Below are positions 11,301-24,900 of a stretch of DNA of 64,000 nt, in pieces. The position numbers were made by a program, and so were the translations under genes. The stretch's first letter is position 1, and each line of letters opens with the position of its first letter. The stretch spans positions 35,314,188 through 35,378,187 of the forward strand of contig CM046842.1 in NCBI GenBank assembly GCA_025618425.1, in the 5' to 3' direction. Under the pieces are notes generated by a model. The model saw only the letters and a program-made list of their open reading frames with translations. It was not told the origin of the DNA and made no database searches. This DNA comes from Heliocidaris tuberculata. Its lineage: Eukaryota > Echinodermata > Echinoidea > Camarodonta > Echinometridae.

Positions 11301-14300
11301 TTTAAATGGTTCTAATGTATAGGCTAAACGCCAAATGTTTACACCATAATCACACACACTGTTTAGTATTTAAACAGCTGTAAACACCAAATAATTATTT
11401 TGTAAACATTTGGTGTTTAGCCTATACATTAGAACCATTTAAAAGGTAAACATGTTCATCTAGTAAACACCTAAGGCGTGCTGAAAGATGAAAAAAATAG
11501 GCACATGTGTTTAGCTCTTAAACACATGGGTTTAGCTCTTAAACCCGTATATATAAACACGTCGCAGTGTTTTAAATCTGTCACAGAAAAGTGTTTAGAA
11601 ACTAAACAATTTTTTTACAGTGTGGGAGTTAAATATTATTTTTTAAAATTCGTTTTTGCCATTTTATTATTCCAGATATCTATAGGGAGAAGATTTCGGA
11701 GTCCTTGACTGTTATGCGGTGTCGTGAAAAATTGGAGAACAAGTACTTAAATCAACTATGCAAAATTCGCATGAAACCATGGGATCAAAGTGATTATGCT
11801 GAGTTTGAAGATATGCACACGGTAGTCACGATGGTGAAGAAGGACTCGCATGGAAAAGACACTCAGAAGAAGGAGATACTCCAGGGGTCTGTTGCTGAAA
11901 TATTTTCAACGAAAATAAACGGCAGGCTGCCGGCTCGAATCCTCATTTCGGCCCCCGCTGGACGAGGGAAGACAACGGCTGTCGCAAAAATGGCTTACGA
12001 CTGGGCCCACAGAGTAAAGGGATCAGCATTAGAACACCTGCCACTTCTCTTCGTACTGAAACTCCGAAACACCGGCCAACTTACGTCGATTGGAGAAGCA
12101 ATTAAGTCTCAACTCTTAAGTGATGTTCATGATCTCACACCTGAGGGTCTGGAAAATTTCATCAGAGAGAATCAGGGCATTTGTCACATCATATTGGACG
12201 GTCTCGACGAGTATGCCGGACTAGCTTCATCAAAAGAGAGTTTAGGGAGCAACATTGTCAGTGTGATGCTCTGGGAAGAATTTCCAGAGTGTCGAGTTCT
12301 TGTAACCACACGTCCTCACCTTGAGAACTTCTTCGATCAAGGAGAACTTTCGACAGTGTACACGAAGATGGAGATCGAAGGATTCTCGAGAGAGAGCTCA
12401 AGAGAGTACATTGACAAGTTTTTTGTGTCGATTTCGGATCTCTCTAAGGGGCAAGGTCTGAAAGCTTATCTGGAAGGCCAACCACTGATTAACGAACTTG
12501 TTATAACGCCGCTATTTGCTCTCATGGTCTGTCATTTATGGAGCGATGGCCTGTTGGGCAGTAATACTACAACCCAAACAGAACTGCTGGATAGCGTGAA
12601 TATTTTTCTGATGCACCATGCCAATGCCCGATCAAAGTCAAGAGACAAGATTACAAGGAGAAAACTCAATGAAATAATTTGTAAACTAGGTAAAGTTGCT
12701 CTAGGTGGTCTACTTGACGATGCCAAAAAGCTAGTCTTCACAACCCATGATTTCCGTGGAGTTCCGGCGGCTATCCTTAATAGTGCATGTGAGCTTGGGA
12801 TAGTATCCAAGACGACTGCTCCATCAAAACACATTCCACAATCCCATAATACCACATCTACTACCATTGAGTTTTATCATAAACTTGCACAAGAACACTC
12901 GGCCGGGACACATCTCGCCGATCAAACGAACAGATATATGTTGAGATGGACTCGGAGTTCTAAGTTGGACAGAGTACTGCGCAAGATCAACGAAAACATC
13001 TGTGACTACGAGAATCTCATCCGATTCGCTGCTGGTACGGATAGAAGCCTCTGCATAAGAATAATGGAGGCTCTTCTTGCCAACGGCCACTTAGATGAGA
13101 GCGAGCGATATCGCATTCTCCTTGACTGCTCATCAGAGACCAAGGGTACTGAAGGAAACGTGTCTTCGTTGATTAAAAAATGCGTAACTGCACAGAGCAT
13201 TGTTCTCAAGTCACCGACTGTCTACACCGTTGTTGGTATGCAGAATCTTCCACAGCAACTGAAGCATGAGGTATGCAGTCTTCCGCCTAAGCTTCACTTG
13301 GACAGATAATTAGCATGAGTGATAAAATTAATGTAAATTCCTTTAGGAGGGGGGGGGGGGGCGTTAAGACTTAATTGACAGCACTGCGATCGTCTACACC
13401 AATAAAATAAATATACAAGTATTTCAGATTACAATATATATCCGTAGACTACATATTCAAAAGAAAATCGTTTGCATATTACTTGTACTTTTAAAGTAAC
13501 AGAGAGAGAGAGAGAGAGAGAGAGAAAGAAATGCTATACAGATAACTACTACGAAAGATTTGACACTTTCGGTAAAAACAAAGGAGATTTAGATTTCACT
13601 TATTTTAGAGTTAGATCGTCCTGTGCCGTTGAGCGCATTGGGCAGCAAGCAAATATCGATTTTACATGACAGAAAATGGCACACACACAACGAAAAGACT
13701 TTGATAGGAATGTTCACGCGTTTGAAAGAGAAGTTTCGGAATGGGCAATTTCCTTATGGGGAAACTACATGAAACTTTACGTCTAGATAGAATGCATAGA
13801 AATTAGCCGGGATTTAGAGTATATTCAACAACGATTAATATAGGTAGCAAAGAAATATCCCTCCATCAACCTTTAGCAGACAATATAATCATACTTTACT
13901 GATTTCAGTACCCTGCTATTTTACAAAGGCTAAGCTTGATGAGCGCTGTGCAATCATGTTTCTTCACTTCATTAAAAAAAGACATTGTGCATACTATTCT
14001 GTCGTATCTATATGTTACAGAAATTTTAGTAATAAATACCCTATCAAAACCAAGCTGGTAACGTTTGTTATCTCTCATTCTCCATCCACCATATTAAAAC
14101 AGGTTAGAGAAGTGAAGTTCGAGAGGTCTACTATAACTACAGACGTGACGAGTGGGCTATGGTCCTGCCTCACATCATTTTCGATGCTAAATACTCTCGC
14201 CATCACAGACTCCTCTCTCAGCTTTCAATCATCTCCTCCTGGGCTCCCATCAGTCACAAAGCTGATAGCCGAGGAATTGACGTCACAGAGCTACGAAGGT

Positions 14301-17300
14301 CTGATCTCATCGCTCCCTGCCTTGAAAGAGATCGATGTCACTATCGATTATGTCGAGAGAAACGCATCTCAGATCACAGCGTCCAGGCCTACTACGGAGC
14401 CGACCGGTGATGAGCAGCTTGCTGTACATATCAAACTACAAGCCTCGCCATCACTGTTAGCAGAAGAGCAGACTGAATCGAGAGAGACGATTGCAGGACT
14501 GGGTCTTCTGATCAGCGAACAAACCCCAAATCAACAATGGCTACTTGTGTCAGGGCTGAAGGGCAGAGATGAGGAAACCTTGGTTGACCTCTTCGGCAAG
14601 TCAACACACCTAAATTCACTGAATTTGGAGTAAGTAAAATACACTGTAATTATTAGCATTTGTGTCTAAATCTAAAAATGTTCATAATGATAACATTCAT
14701 ACAGTATTTAATTTGATATGTTTTAATAATTATATTTAATATGTAATAATAGTAATTTTAGCCTAGATCATTATTATATGTTGGCTCAGACTACATCGTT
14801 CACTAAAGTCTATAGTCTGATGTAACAAACGCGTATTCTCCCCCCCCCCCCCTTAAAATGCACTGGGTCCAACCTTTGTAGAATTACAACAATAAAATAT
14901 AACAGAGAATCAAAGGTATTGCCCCATCCTTTAAAGAAAAGAAAATACAGGGACCATTCAACTATAATCTGCTACAAGTGTGGAGTTTTCAAAACAAACG
15001 TATAGACTACTGAAAAAAAAAAGCTTATTGAAAACTTATAGTACCAGAAGTTGAATCTACCCTCGAATCTAGATCATTGTTCGTTAGCTTAGACTAAATC
15101 TTAGTGCTATTTATATAATGTTAAATAAAAGATATTTACTGCTTACAGTTTGGCGTAACATATGCACATGTCTTATTCATTCTACTTCTGATAGACGACA
15201 GTATCCCTTTATCGATTACATGCCCCCTATTTTTTCCCCTCAAAACACAAAAAGACGTTATGTTCATGATATTTTCATGCTATTGATTACTATTGCTGTA
15301 ATGTTGCTTTTATCCGCATCATCATCATTATTATTACTATACAATTATTAGAAGTATTGTCATTATTATTGTTACTTTTCTAGTTGTCATTATATTATTG
15401 TTGTTGTCATTAGTTGTATTACCACAGTACAGACGTCAGGGGCGGATCCAGGATTTTGTAAAGGGGGGGGGGGGGCACACAGAATTAATGTCCAAAAATT
15501 TTCTTACAAGCAAACAAACACACAAAAACAGGTTATCGGCTGTTTTTGGTCTAGTTGTTCTCCAGAATTCTCTGACAAACAAACAAAAGTTATCTGATTT
15601 TTGGGTCCAGTTGTCCTCCAGAATTCGACCGATTCGCCCCCCCCCCCCCCTCGACAGCCTAAAAAAGGGAGCGGTCGATTAGGCACCCTCTGGCTTCAAA
15701 GGGGGGGGGGGGGGCGGCGGCCAATTCTCAGCCCCTGGATCCGCCCCTGGACCGTGGACGTAGATTTCATTTATTTTCTACATTGATTTAATATCATTTC
15801 CTAAAAACTACTTGGATCACGCTTTTTCCTTCATTTCTATTTCAAATATCATGTAGGAGTGAATGCGGTTCTCGAAACAACGACAGGTACGCCGTGCAGG
15901 TAACTAGACTTTGCAATACTGTTGCGTGCACATAGCTTCAAAATATTCGAGAAAGTGATATTCTCTTCCTGGTGGGAAATTACAACAACATAACTCTGTT
16001 TGTTTTAAACAATCAAATCATTTATCTGATTATCACTGAAGTGATAGTTGGACTTTATTCATTTATTTATTTTTTTGATAAACTTTTTAAAACTCGTTCA
16101 CTACATGACGTGTGTCATGGTATGCCGATGCATGTGAATGTGACAAGCGGTCTGTTTCATTTTATTGCAGAATTCTAGGCTTGAGATAAAGCACTGCCAA
16201 CTATCTACAGAGATGACCGCCAAGTTGTGGTCCTGCCTCAGATCTGTTGCCTCACTTTACCACCTCTCCATCTCAGACTCCTCTCTGAGTTTCCCATCAT
16301 CTCCTCCTGAGCTTCCAGCCGTCACAAAGCTCATTGTCAAGGGAGTGACGTCACACAGCTACGAAGGTCTGCTCTCATCGCTCCCTGGTTTGAATGAGAT
16401 CGATATCCCTATCGATGATGCAGAGATCGAGAGGGACATATCTCATAAAGCTCAGATCACGGCTTCCAGGCCTATAGCTATGCGTCAGACCGGGGATCAC
16501 GTCTCACCATCACTATCAACAGACGAGATGAAAGGGTCGAAAGAGACGATTGCAGGAGAGGGTCTTCTCATCAGCGAACAAACCCCAAACCAACAATGGC
16601 TACGTGTGTCCGGGCAGAAGGGCAGAGATGAGGAAGTCTTAATTGACCTCTTTGGCAAGTCATTGAAGTCGAAGTGAGTAGATCTACATGTAGATCTAGA
16701 TCTAGATCTAGATCTAGATCTATGCACTGTTAATCAGTGTAATGATATACAGGTAGGTCTTAAGATAGGTTTTAACTTTTTTTAAAATTAGATTCTAGAT
16801 TTGAATCCCTCGAGGATCAGTACTATTACTAGAAATATGTGCCAAGAGAATAACTTAATAAAGATTTTTTTTTTTTTTTTTTTAACGAGCACAAACATTC
16901 TCATTACTAATACTAGATCTAGGCACTCATACATAGTCATACTTTAGGCCCAAACAAAGTCTATGTCTGTGGGACTATGTCGAGCAATCACAGCTGCACT
17001 ATAATAGACTCTAGTGTAAAACAGAACACCCAACATTAATGTAAGTAGGATAAAATTCATTTTCATTTGCTAACAGTTAGATTACCTGATTCAGGGACTA
17101 TTCAACTATATTCTGCTACAAATCTGAAGTTTCCAAGATAAATAAATTATTTTAATCTAGACTAGATCTAGTTATTTTCCTCCTCTTCATGTATGGCCTG
17201 TCCTAGACAGAAAAATCCGTCTGTTTTGAGGAGTTTTATAACATTTTTTTGACTTGAGGTTTTCCTCCAATACAAGGATTCCGTGAAGCCAGACGTAGTC

Positions 17301-18916
17301 TCAGCGGAGCATGCCATATAGGCATAGACCCTACATGTAGGTCTATCCTATGGTCTACTACTAGGCCTAGGGGATAAAGGCTCTGGTGTGCGGCCGCTTA
17401 AAGGGAATTTGCTGATTTATCAATCAAAGACTCGCACATAATTCAATACAATAAATTCATAGTCCAAATACTTGCTTACTAAAGTAAATAGAAGGCAAAA
17501 TTAAAATTATTGACCAATAACGTGGTCAGTAGTGTCCATTTTTCAAAACGGTGCTAGGGGTCCTGTGTGCGGCCGCCTCTACCCCTGTGAGCAGCCGCCC
17601 ATGATATGTCGGGCATTCAGCATCATATTTGTGACTAAGTGAAAGAAAATTAATATCACATTTCATACATTACATTCCAATACTTTATAAAAATTAATAA
17701 TATTCTGTTGAAACCCATAAAATCTGTCAAACATGATGATCTATCAAACGCCATGACCAAAAAATGAAAGCAGACTACAATTTCCTACAAAAACCTGCAT
17801 TTTGTACCCGTTTTACACAGGGTGGCTGCTCACCAGACCCACTCAGAAAAATGGCACTGGTGAGCGGCCACCCCCATGTAGCTTTCCCTGTGGTAGTGTA
17901 AATAAAAATTTCTGAAGCAAAACATGGACCATCAACTTCATTCTCTTAAATAAACATCAAATTACACATCAAATTGAACAAATAAAGTTTAAGTATTGGT
18001 TTAAGTATGTCATAGTCTCTTAACTTAAAAGTTAAGAAACTGCAATTTTTTTGTCGATGACTGGTGGCGTACATTTCTCATGATGTTGAGCGAGATTCAG
18101 GATACTTACTGCTTTGGCTGAGTATGTTTTTTGGTGCAATAGAACCTACCTGAGACTGTCCAGGGTAATTTTTGAAGGGATATCAAATTTTTTTTTTTTT
18201 CATTTTTTATTCACCGCCAGCTGCTCACAGGGGACCGGCCGCCCACAGGAGCACATACTGATCTAGGCCTGTCCTAGACCGAAAATTCTGTCTTTCGTTC
18301 GTTAGCCTCTTATTTTTGTAGGATCTACTCCTCAAGAGCCGACCCTACCGAGTACCCAAATAAGAGGCTAACAAAAGAGAGACAGAATTTTCGGTCTAGA
18401 CCGTCTAGGTCTATCCCGGACTAATCCAAGCTAATTCACACACAGCCTATTGTAGGAATTCAGACAGAAACAGATATGATGAAACAAGGTTAGATTAAAT
18501 AACCTTGTACATGACTATAGGCCTACAACAAGTGTTGATAGGTCTGTTTTTTGTTAAAGCATATGGTCTTGTTTGTGAAGTGTTTTCATGCATTGGCAAA
18601 GCATTGGGGATCTTCATTAATTTGTTCAAGTACCAATTTCAATCTGGCCTTATCTCATTTGCAATCATTCATTTTATAGTCTGATAACTTACATGGACCG
18701 AAATAGTCATCCTACATGTATTTCACCAAGAAGAATTTACCCCCTTAAAAAGCTAAGATCATCTACGGTAAGTACTTGACAAACAAAAAGGTTTAGCCCA
18801 CAGATCCCCAGTATTAACAGACCTAAAAAGTCGGACAATTTCACCCATCTATTCCATGCACCAAACTTTATCAATAGGAAGTAGCATGACCGGACATTAC
18901 AAAACACGGACAACTG

Positions 18917-18955
<39 letters not shown>

Positions 18956-21900
18956 AATAAAAACCCGTCAGGATGGACTGGGTCTTCAGATCAGGGCAAA
19001 CGCAGTCTACCCTGACGACGAGGTGATATTGTCCGGGGTAGTTTCGGGACCGGAGGAGAAATTATTTGATCTCGTCGAGCCTTCGACACGTCTAATATCA
19101 TCTAGTCTGTTTATAGAACAGTGAGAAATTACTACCTTACTTTTTAAAGATTATGTTATTACTTCTATTTTTAAAATAACATCTTCACAAATGATCAAGT
19201 AAAGATAACATAGACATGTATATTCACAAGCCAGAAATCATTCATGCCAACTTAAATAAAAAAAAAATCATTACAGAAAAAAAGAAGAAAAGAGGGGGGG
19301 GGGGGGGGGAGAGAAAAAGGAGAGAGAGAGAAAAAAAGGGAGAATCGAATCGAAGTTTCTTGCATCTATCGGTTTCGTTTTTAATAGCCTTCCTCTTTGT
19401 GTGTGTTTTTGTTCAGGTTTTGTTACTTCATACATTTGACATGAAATATACATCATAATTAATTTCTTGGTCAAGTTAATGTGTTGATTATTTTGATATA
19501 TCCACCTCAAATCCCATTAAACTCAGACATAAGAGTCAATTATTAACAAAGACGATACGGGGTATATTTATGTTATGACAAAGGACCGGTAAGGTAAAAA
19601 AATTTCATACCCTTTTTGTACAGCAGATATCACAAGAAGAAGTATAAACACGCTAGCAGGAAAAATATAATTGAACCATTTTGTAGAAATTAATCTTAAG
19701 ATGATACTGGGTATATTTATGTTATGTTATGACAAAGGACCGGTAAGGTAAAAAAATATCCCATCCTTTTTGTACAGCAGATATCACAAGAAGAAGTTGA
19801 AACACACTAGCAGGAAAAATATAATTGAACCATTCTGTAGAAATTAACCTTAAGAGATGATTCGGTTGAATTTAAACATAATAGAAATCAGCTTGCATGT
19901 ATATTTCCATAAAATTTACAAAGCAATGTAAAATTATGAATGGGATATTTTACACAGTATGGGTCAGAGAACTTTGTCATGTTTACGCTCATTTATTGCA
20001 TGCTAGTTCATTACGTTTTTCACCTGCCAGTCACCCTCTATACCCCCCGTTCTTAAACTGCGGCCCGCTAAAAATATTGAGATGAAAATGTAGAAATAGA
20101 ATAAAAAGCTATTTTTCATGAATTCCTGAATGAATATTTTCCATTTCAAATTCAAAATGACATCAAATGCTGTTAACTGGTATACCATATATCTTAATTT
20201 ATGTTTGGAAAATGTATAATGATAAAAATTAGGATGAGGATGATTAATTAAAGGAGGATGGAGATCTTAAGTGTAAAGTTCGAACTCCATTAAACGTACA
20301 TCATTGGGATGTGCAGGCATATTGATGGAAACCTTTTTCATCCGTATTTAGAACCTTACTAAAAGAGGTTCTATAAATGCTTCTTTATGTTTTCATGAAG
20401 CCCCAAGGTACCTTGTACAACCGACAATGGTTCCTAAGACCCATTTAGAACCATTTGAAAATGGTCTAGTAATGGCTCATTGTAACCTTGAAAGGTTCCA
20501 AATGTGGGACAAGAAAAGGTTTTAATCAACACTATTTTTTCTAGGAGTAAACGGATGAGGCCGTGGACCGACTCCCCCCCCCCCCCCCAACAAACACAAG
20601 AAGGAAAAGGTTTTAAAATCACAATTTATTAGGGAACTTGCCATCTCATGTTCGAGCAGAGAAATGCTTTCTTTGCAAATTTTAATCTAGATTTTTAATG
20701 ATTAAATTATATTTTCACTGCATGAAACCAAGTGTTTTTTCCCCCTATCTCTCTACGGTCACTCACAGAAATTAGAAACTGGAGGGTTGATCAACCTGGA
20801 GAAGTCCACCCTAGCTATGCTATAAATGCAAGACAAGGCTTTATACCATCCGGGGGGAAGGGTACTCAGTATATAGCGTGGGTGGGTATGTGCCGCCTAG
20901 AAGACCCCTATTTTTACAATCGAATTTCCGTTCCAGAGCATACTATTTTTTTTTTTTCTTATCGGGAAAAAGAAGAGAGAAAACCGTTCCAAAGCATCGC
21001 TTTTTATTTTTTCTTCTTCTTCTTCTTTTTATTTGTATTATTTTTTTTTTTTTTATTCCGCCGTTCCGGCCATTCTGGCCCGCCCCGTCTCGAAGAATCA
21101 TTTTTGGTGAAAAGTTAAAAGCGAGTTTCATTCCAGGTGCTTCATCCGGGGCTTTCCCCATTGCTTCCAATCCGGTTCCAGTCCACCCCAGGGAATTCAG
21201 TTATCATTCATGCTGAGCGCATGCATGTGATTTAACCCCACTTATATGAATACACACACCATAGACGTCATAGACTTGCCATGACAAACAGCGTATTTAG
21301 CTGATGGGAGCAAGTGGGCACCAGTTCCGTAGCATATTTATATTGTGATCCAGTTCCAAAGACCTCCTTTTCTCAAAATATTAGTAGTTCCGAAGACCAT
21401 CCTTTTCATGATACGCTCATTCCGAAGTCCCCATTTTTGTCTTGCCAGGGGCACATACCTACCACTTTTGGGGTCGAGTGCCCCCCCCCCCCCCAGCATA
21501 CCATCTCCATCCAAACCACCTGTTCATTGTACATTTAATCCTATTGTCACGTTGCATGCGTACATTATTACTAGTATCATCATCACTGCCATTAACATGA
21601 TTGTTGTAATTGTTACCGTAAGTATTTCCTACATGTATCTAGAAGACGAACTAATTTTTTAACGACTACCATGTTTTCCCTTATTGCTCTTTTATATGCT
21701 ACATGAATAGGTTTTCTGGATCCCTGAACTCCGACAGGCACGTATCAAATGTAAGTAGATCTGATAGGCCTCCTTGTTTAGAATGTTCAAGAAAACAATT
21801 TACACTTTCCGCCTGATGAAAATTACAGCAAAGTAAATGATATTTCTTCCTTTTTTATTGCTTTTCATACTACAATGAAATAATATTTTCCAAAAGTTTT

Positions 21901-24900
21901 TTGGGGGATGGCAAATTATAAATGGCTGAGAAGTTAATAATAAAAAAAAAATAATAATAATAATAATAATAACTATTTGTCGAACACAAGTCGAGCTATA
22001 TGACATGTTATTTCATGTCATTTCTTGTAAGTTTTTGTCAGTTTGTTTACATTTTGCTCCTCTACCGATATACTGCAATTTAGTTCTTTTAGTTCTTTTT
22101 TCCTCAAGTGAATATGATGTAAAAGTGACTCATTCGTTTTCCTTTCTTTCATTACAGATTCCTATGTTGACGATTAAGGACTGCCATCTATCTGCTGAGA
22201 TGACCATCAGGTTGTGGTCCTGCCTCAGATACGTCGGCTCACTGTCCAAGCTTACTATCTCACACTCCTCTCTCAGTTTTCCTCCATCTTCTCCTGAGCT
22301 TCCATCCGTCACAAAGCTGACCGCCAAGAGAGTGACGTCACAGAGCTACGAAGGTCTGTTCTCTTCTTTACCTGGCGTGGGAGAGATCGATATCACTATC
22401 GGAGATGTAGGGAAAGAAGACATATCTCAGATCCAGACTGGTCTTCGTCGACGTCTGACGGGACAGGAGCTCACGCGCATCAAGCTTAAAGCACCCGATT
22501 CACTCCCATCAGAGAAGAATGCATCAAGCGTGTCAAGAGAGACGATGAGAGGACTGGGTCTTCAGATCAGGGCAAACGCAGTCTACCGTGACGAGGTGAT
22601 ATTGTCCGGGGTAGTATTCGGACCGGAGGAGAAATTAATTGATCTCGTCAAGCCTTCGACACGTTTGATATCATCTAGTCTGTATATAGAACAGTGAGTA
22701 ATTACTACCTTACTTTTTAAAGATTATGTTATTACTTCTATTTTTAAAATAACATCTTCACAAATAATCAAGTAAAGATAACACAGTCATGTATATTCAC
22801 AAGCCAGAAATCATTCATGCCAACTTAAATTTTAAAAAAATCATTACAGAAGAAAAAAGAAGAAGAAAGGAGGGGGGGGGGGGGGGGGGAGAAAAAGGAG
22901 AAAAAATGGTGAATCGAATCAAAGTTTCTTGCATCTATCGGTTTCGTTTTTAATAGCCTTCCTCTTTGTGTGTGTTTTTGTTCAGGTTTTGTTATTACTT
23001 CATACATTTGACATGAAATATACATCATAATTAATTTCTTAGCCAAGTTAATGTGTTGATTATTTTAATATATCCACCTCAAATTCCATTAAACTCAGAC
23101 ATAAGAGTCAGTTATTAACAAAGACGATACGGGGTATATTTATGTTATGACAAAGGACCGGTAAGGTAAAAAAATATCTTACCCTTTTTGTACAGCATAT
23201 ATCACAAGAAGAAGTATAAACACACTAGCAGGAAAAATATAATTGAACCATTTTGTAGAAATTAATCTTAAGAGATGATTCGGTTGAAGTTAAACAAAAT
23301 AGAAATCAGCTTGCATGTATATTTCCATAAAATTTACAAAGCAATGTAAAATTATGAATGGGATATTTTGAACAGTATAGGTCAGAGAACTTTGTCATAT
23401 TTACGCTCATTTATTGCATGCTAGTCCATTACGTTTTTCACCTGCCAGTCACCCTCTACATGTATACCCACCGTTCTTAAACTGCGGCCCGCCAATGATA
23501 TTGAGAAGGAAATATAGAAATAGAATAAAACGCTATTTTTTTCATGATCCTGAATGATTATTTTCCATTTCAAATTCAAAATAATATCAAATGCAGTTAA
23601 CTTTTATACTATATCTTAATTTATGTTTGGAAAATGTATAATGATAAAAATTAGAATGAGAATAATTCATTAAACGAGGATGGAGATCTTAAGTGTAAAG
23701 TCCGAACTCCATTAAACGCACATCATTGGGATGTGCAGGCATATGGATGGAACCCTTTTACTTCCGTATTTAGAACCTTACTAAAAGAGGTTCTATAAAT
23801 GCTTCTTTATGTTTTCATGAAGCCCCAAGGTACCTTGTACAACCGACAATGGCCCATTTAGAACCATTTGAAAATGGTCTAGTAATGGCTCATTGTAACC
23901 TTGAAAGGTTCCAAATGTGGGACAAGAAAAGGTTTTAATCAACACTATTTTTTCTAGGAGTAAACGGATGAGGCCGTGGACCGACTCCCCCCCCTCCCCA
24001 ACAAACACAAGAAGGAAAAGGTTTTAAAATCACAATTTATTAGGGAACTTGCCATCTCATGTTCGAGCAGAGAAATGCTTTCTTTGCAAATTTTAATCTA
24101 GATTTTTAATGATGAAATTATATTTTCACTGCATGAAACCAAGTGTTTTTTTCCCCCTATCTCTCTACGGTCACTCACAGAAATTAGAAACTGGAGGGTT
24201 GATCAACCTGGAGAAGTCCACCCTAGCTATGCTATAAATGCAAGACAAGGCTTTATACCATCCGGGGGGAAGGGTACTCAGTATATAGCGTGGGTGGGTA
24301 TGTGCCGCCTAGAAGACCCCTATTTTTACAATCGAATTTCCGTTCCGGAGCATACTATTTTTTTTTTTTCTTATCGGGAAAAAGAAGAGAGAAAACCGTT
24401 CCAAAGCATCGCTTTTTATTTTTTCTTCTTCTTCTTCTTTTTATTTGTATTTTTTTTTTATTCCGCCGTTCCGGCCGTTCTGGCCCGCCCCGTCTCGAAG
24501 AATCATTTTTGGTGAAAAGTTAAAAGCGAGTTTCATTCCAGGTGCTTCATCCGGGGCTTTCCCCATTGCTTCCAATCCGGTTCCAGTCCACCCCAGGGAA
24601 TTCAGTTATCATTCATGCTGAGCGCATGCATGTGATTTAACCCCGCTTGTATGAATACACACACCATAGACGTCATAGACTTGCCATGACAAACAGCGTA
24701 TTTTATAGCTGATGGGAGCAAGTGGGCACCAGTTCCGTAGCATATTTATATTGTGATCCAGTTCCAAAGACCTCCTTTTCTCAAAATGTTAGTAGTTCCG
24801 AAGACCATCCTTTTCACGATACGCTCATTCCGAAGTCCCCATTTTTGTCTTGCCAGGGGCACATACCTACCACTTTTGGGGTCGAGTGCCCCCCCCCCCC

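Noticed and set aside
13271..13309. NACHT exon reading on to the stop at 13307-13309
   Set aside because: A GTATGC donor at 13271 gives an exact phase-0 join to exon 3. The read-through would end the receptor without its sensor region, though it could be a rare short isoform.
22005..22157. Extension of large exons upstream to the first in-frame ATG
   Set aside because: The upstream residues precede a consensus acceptor (TTTCATTACAG). They are hydrophobic, intron-like sequence not shared with exons 3 and 5, and homology begins exactly after the AG.
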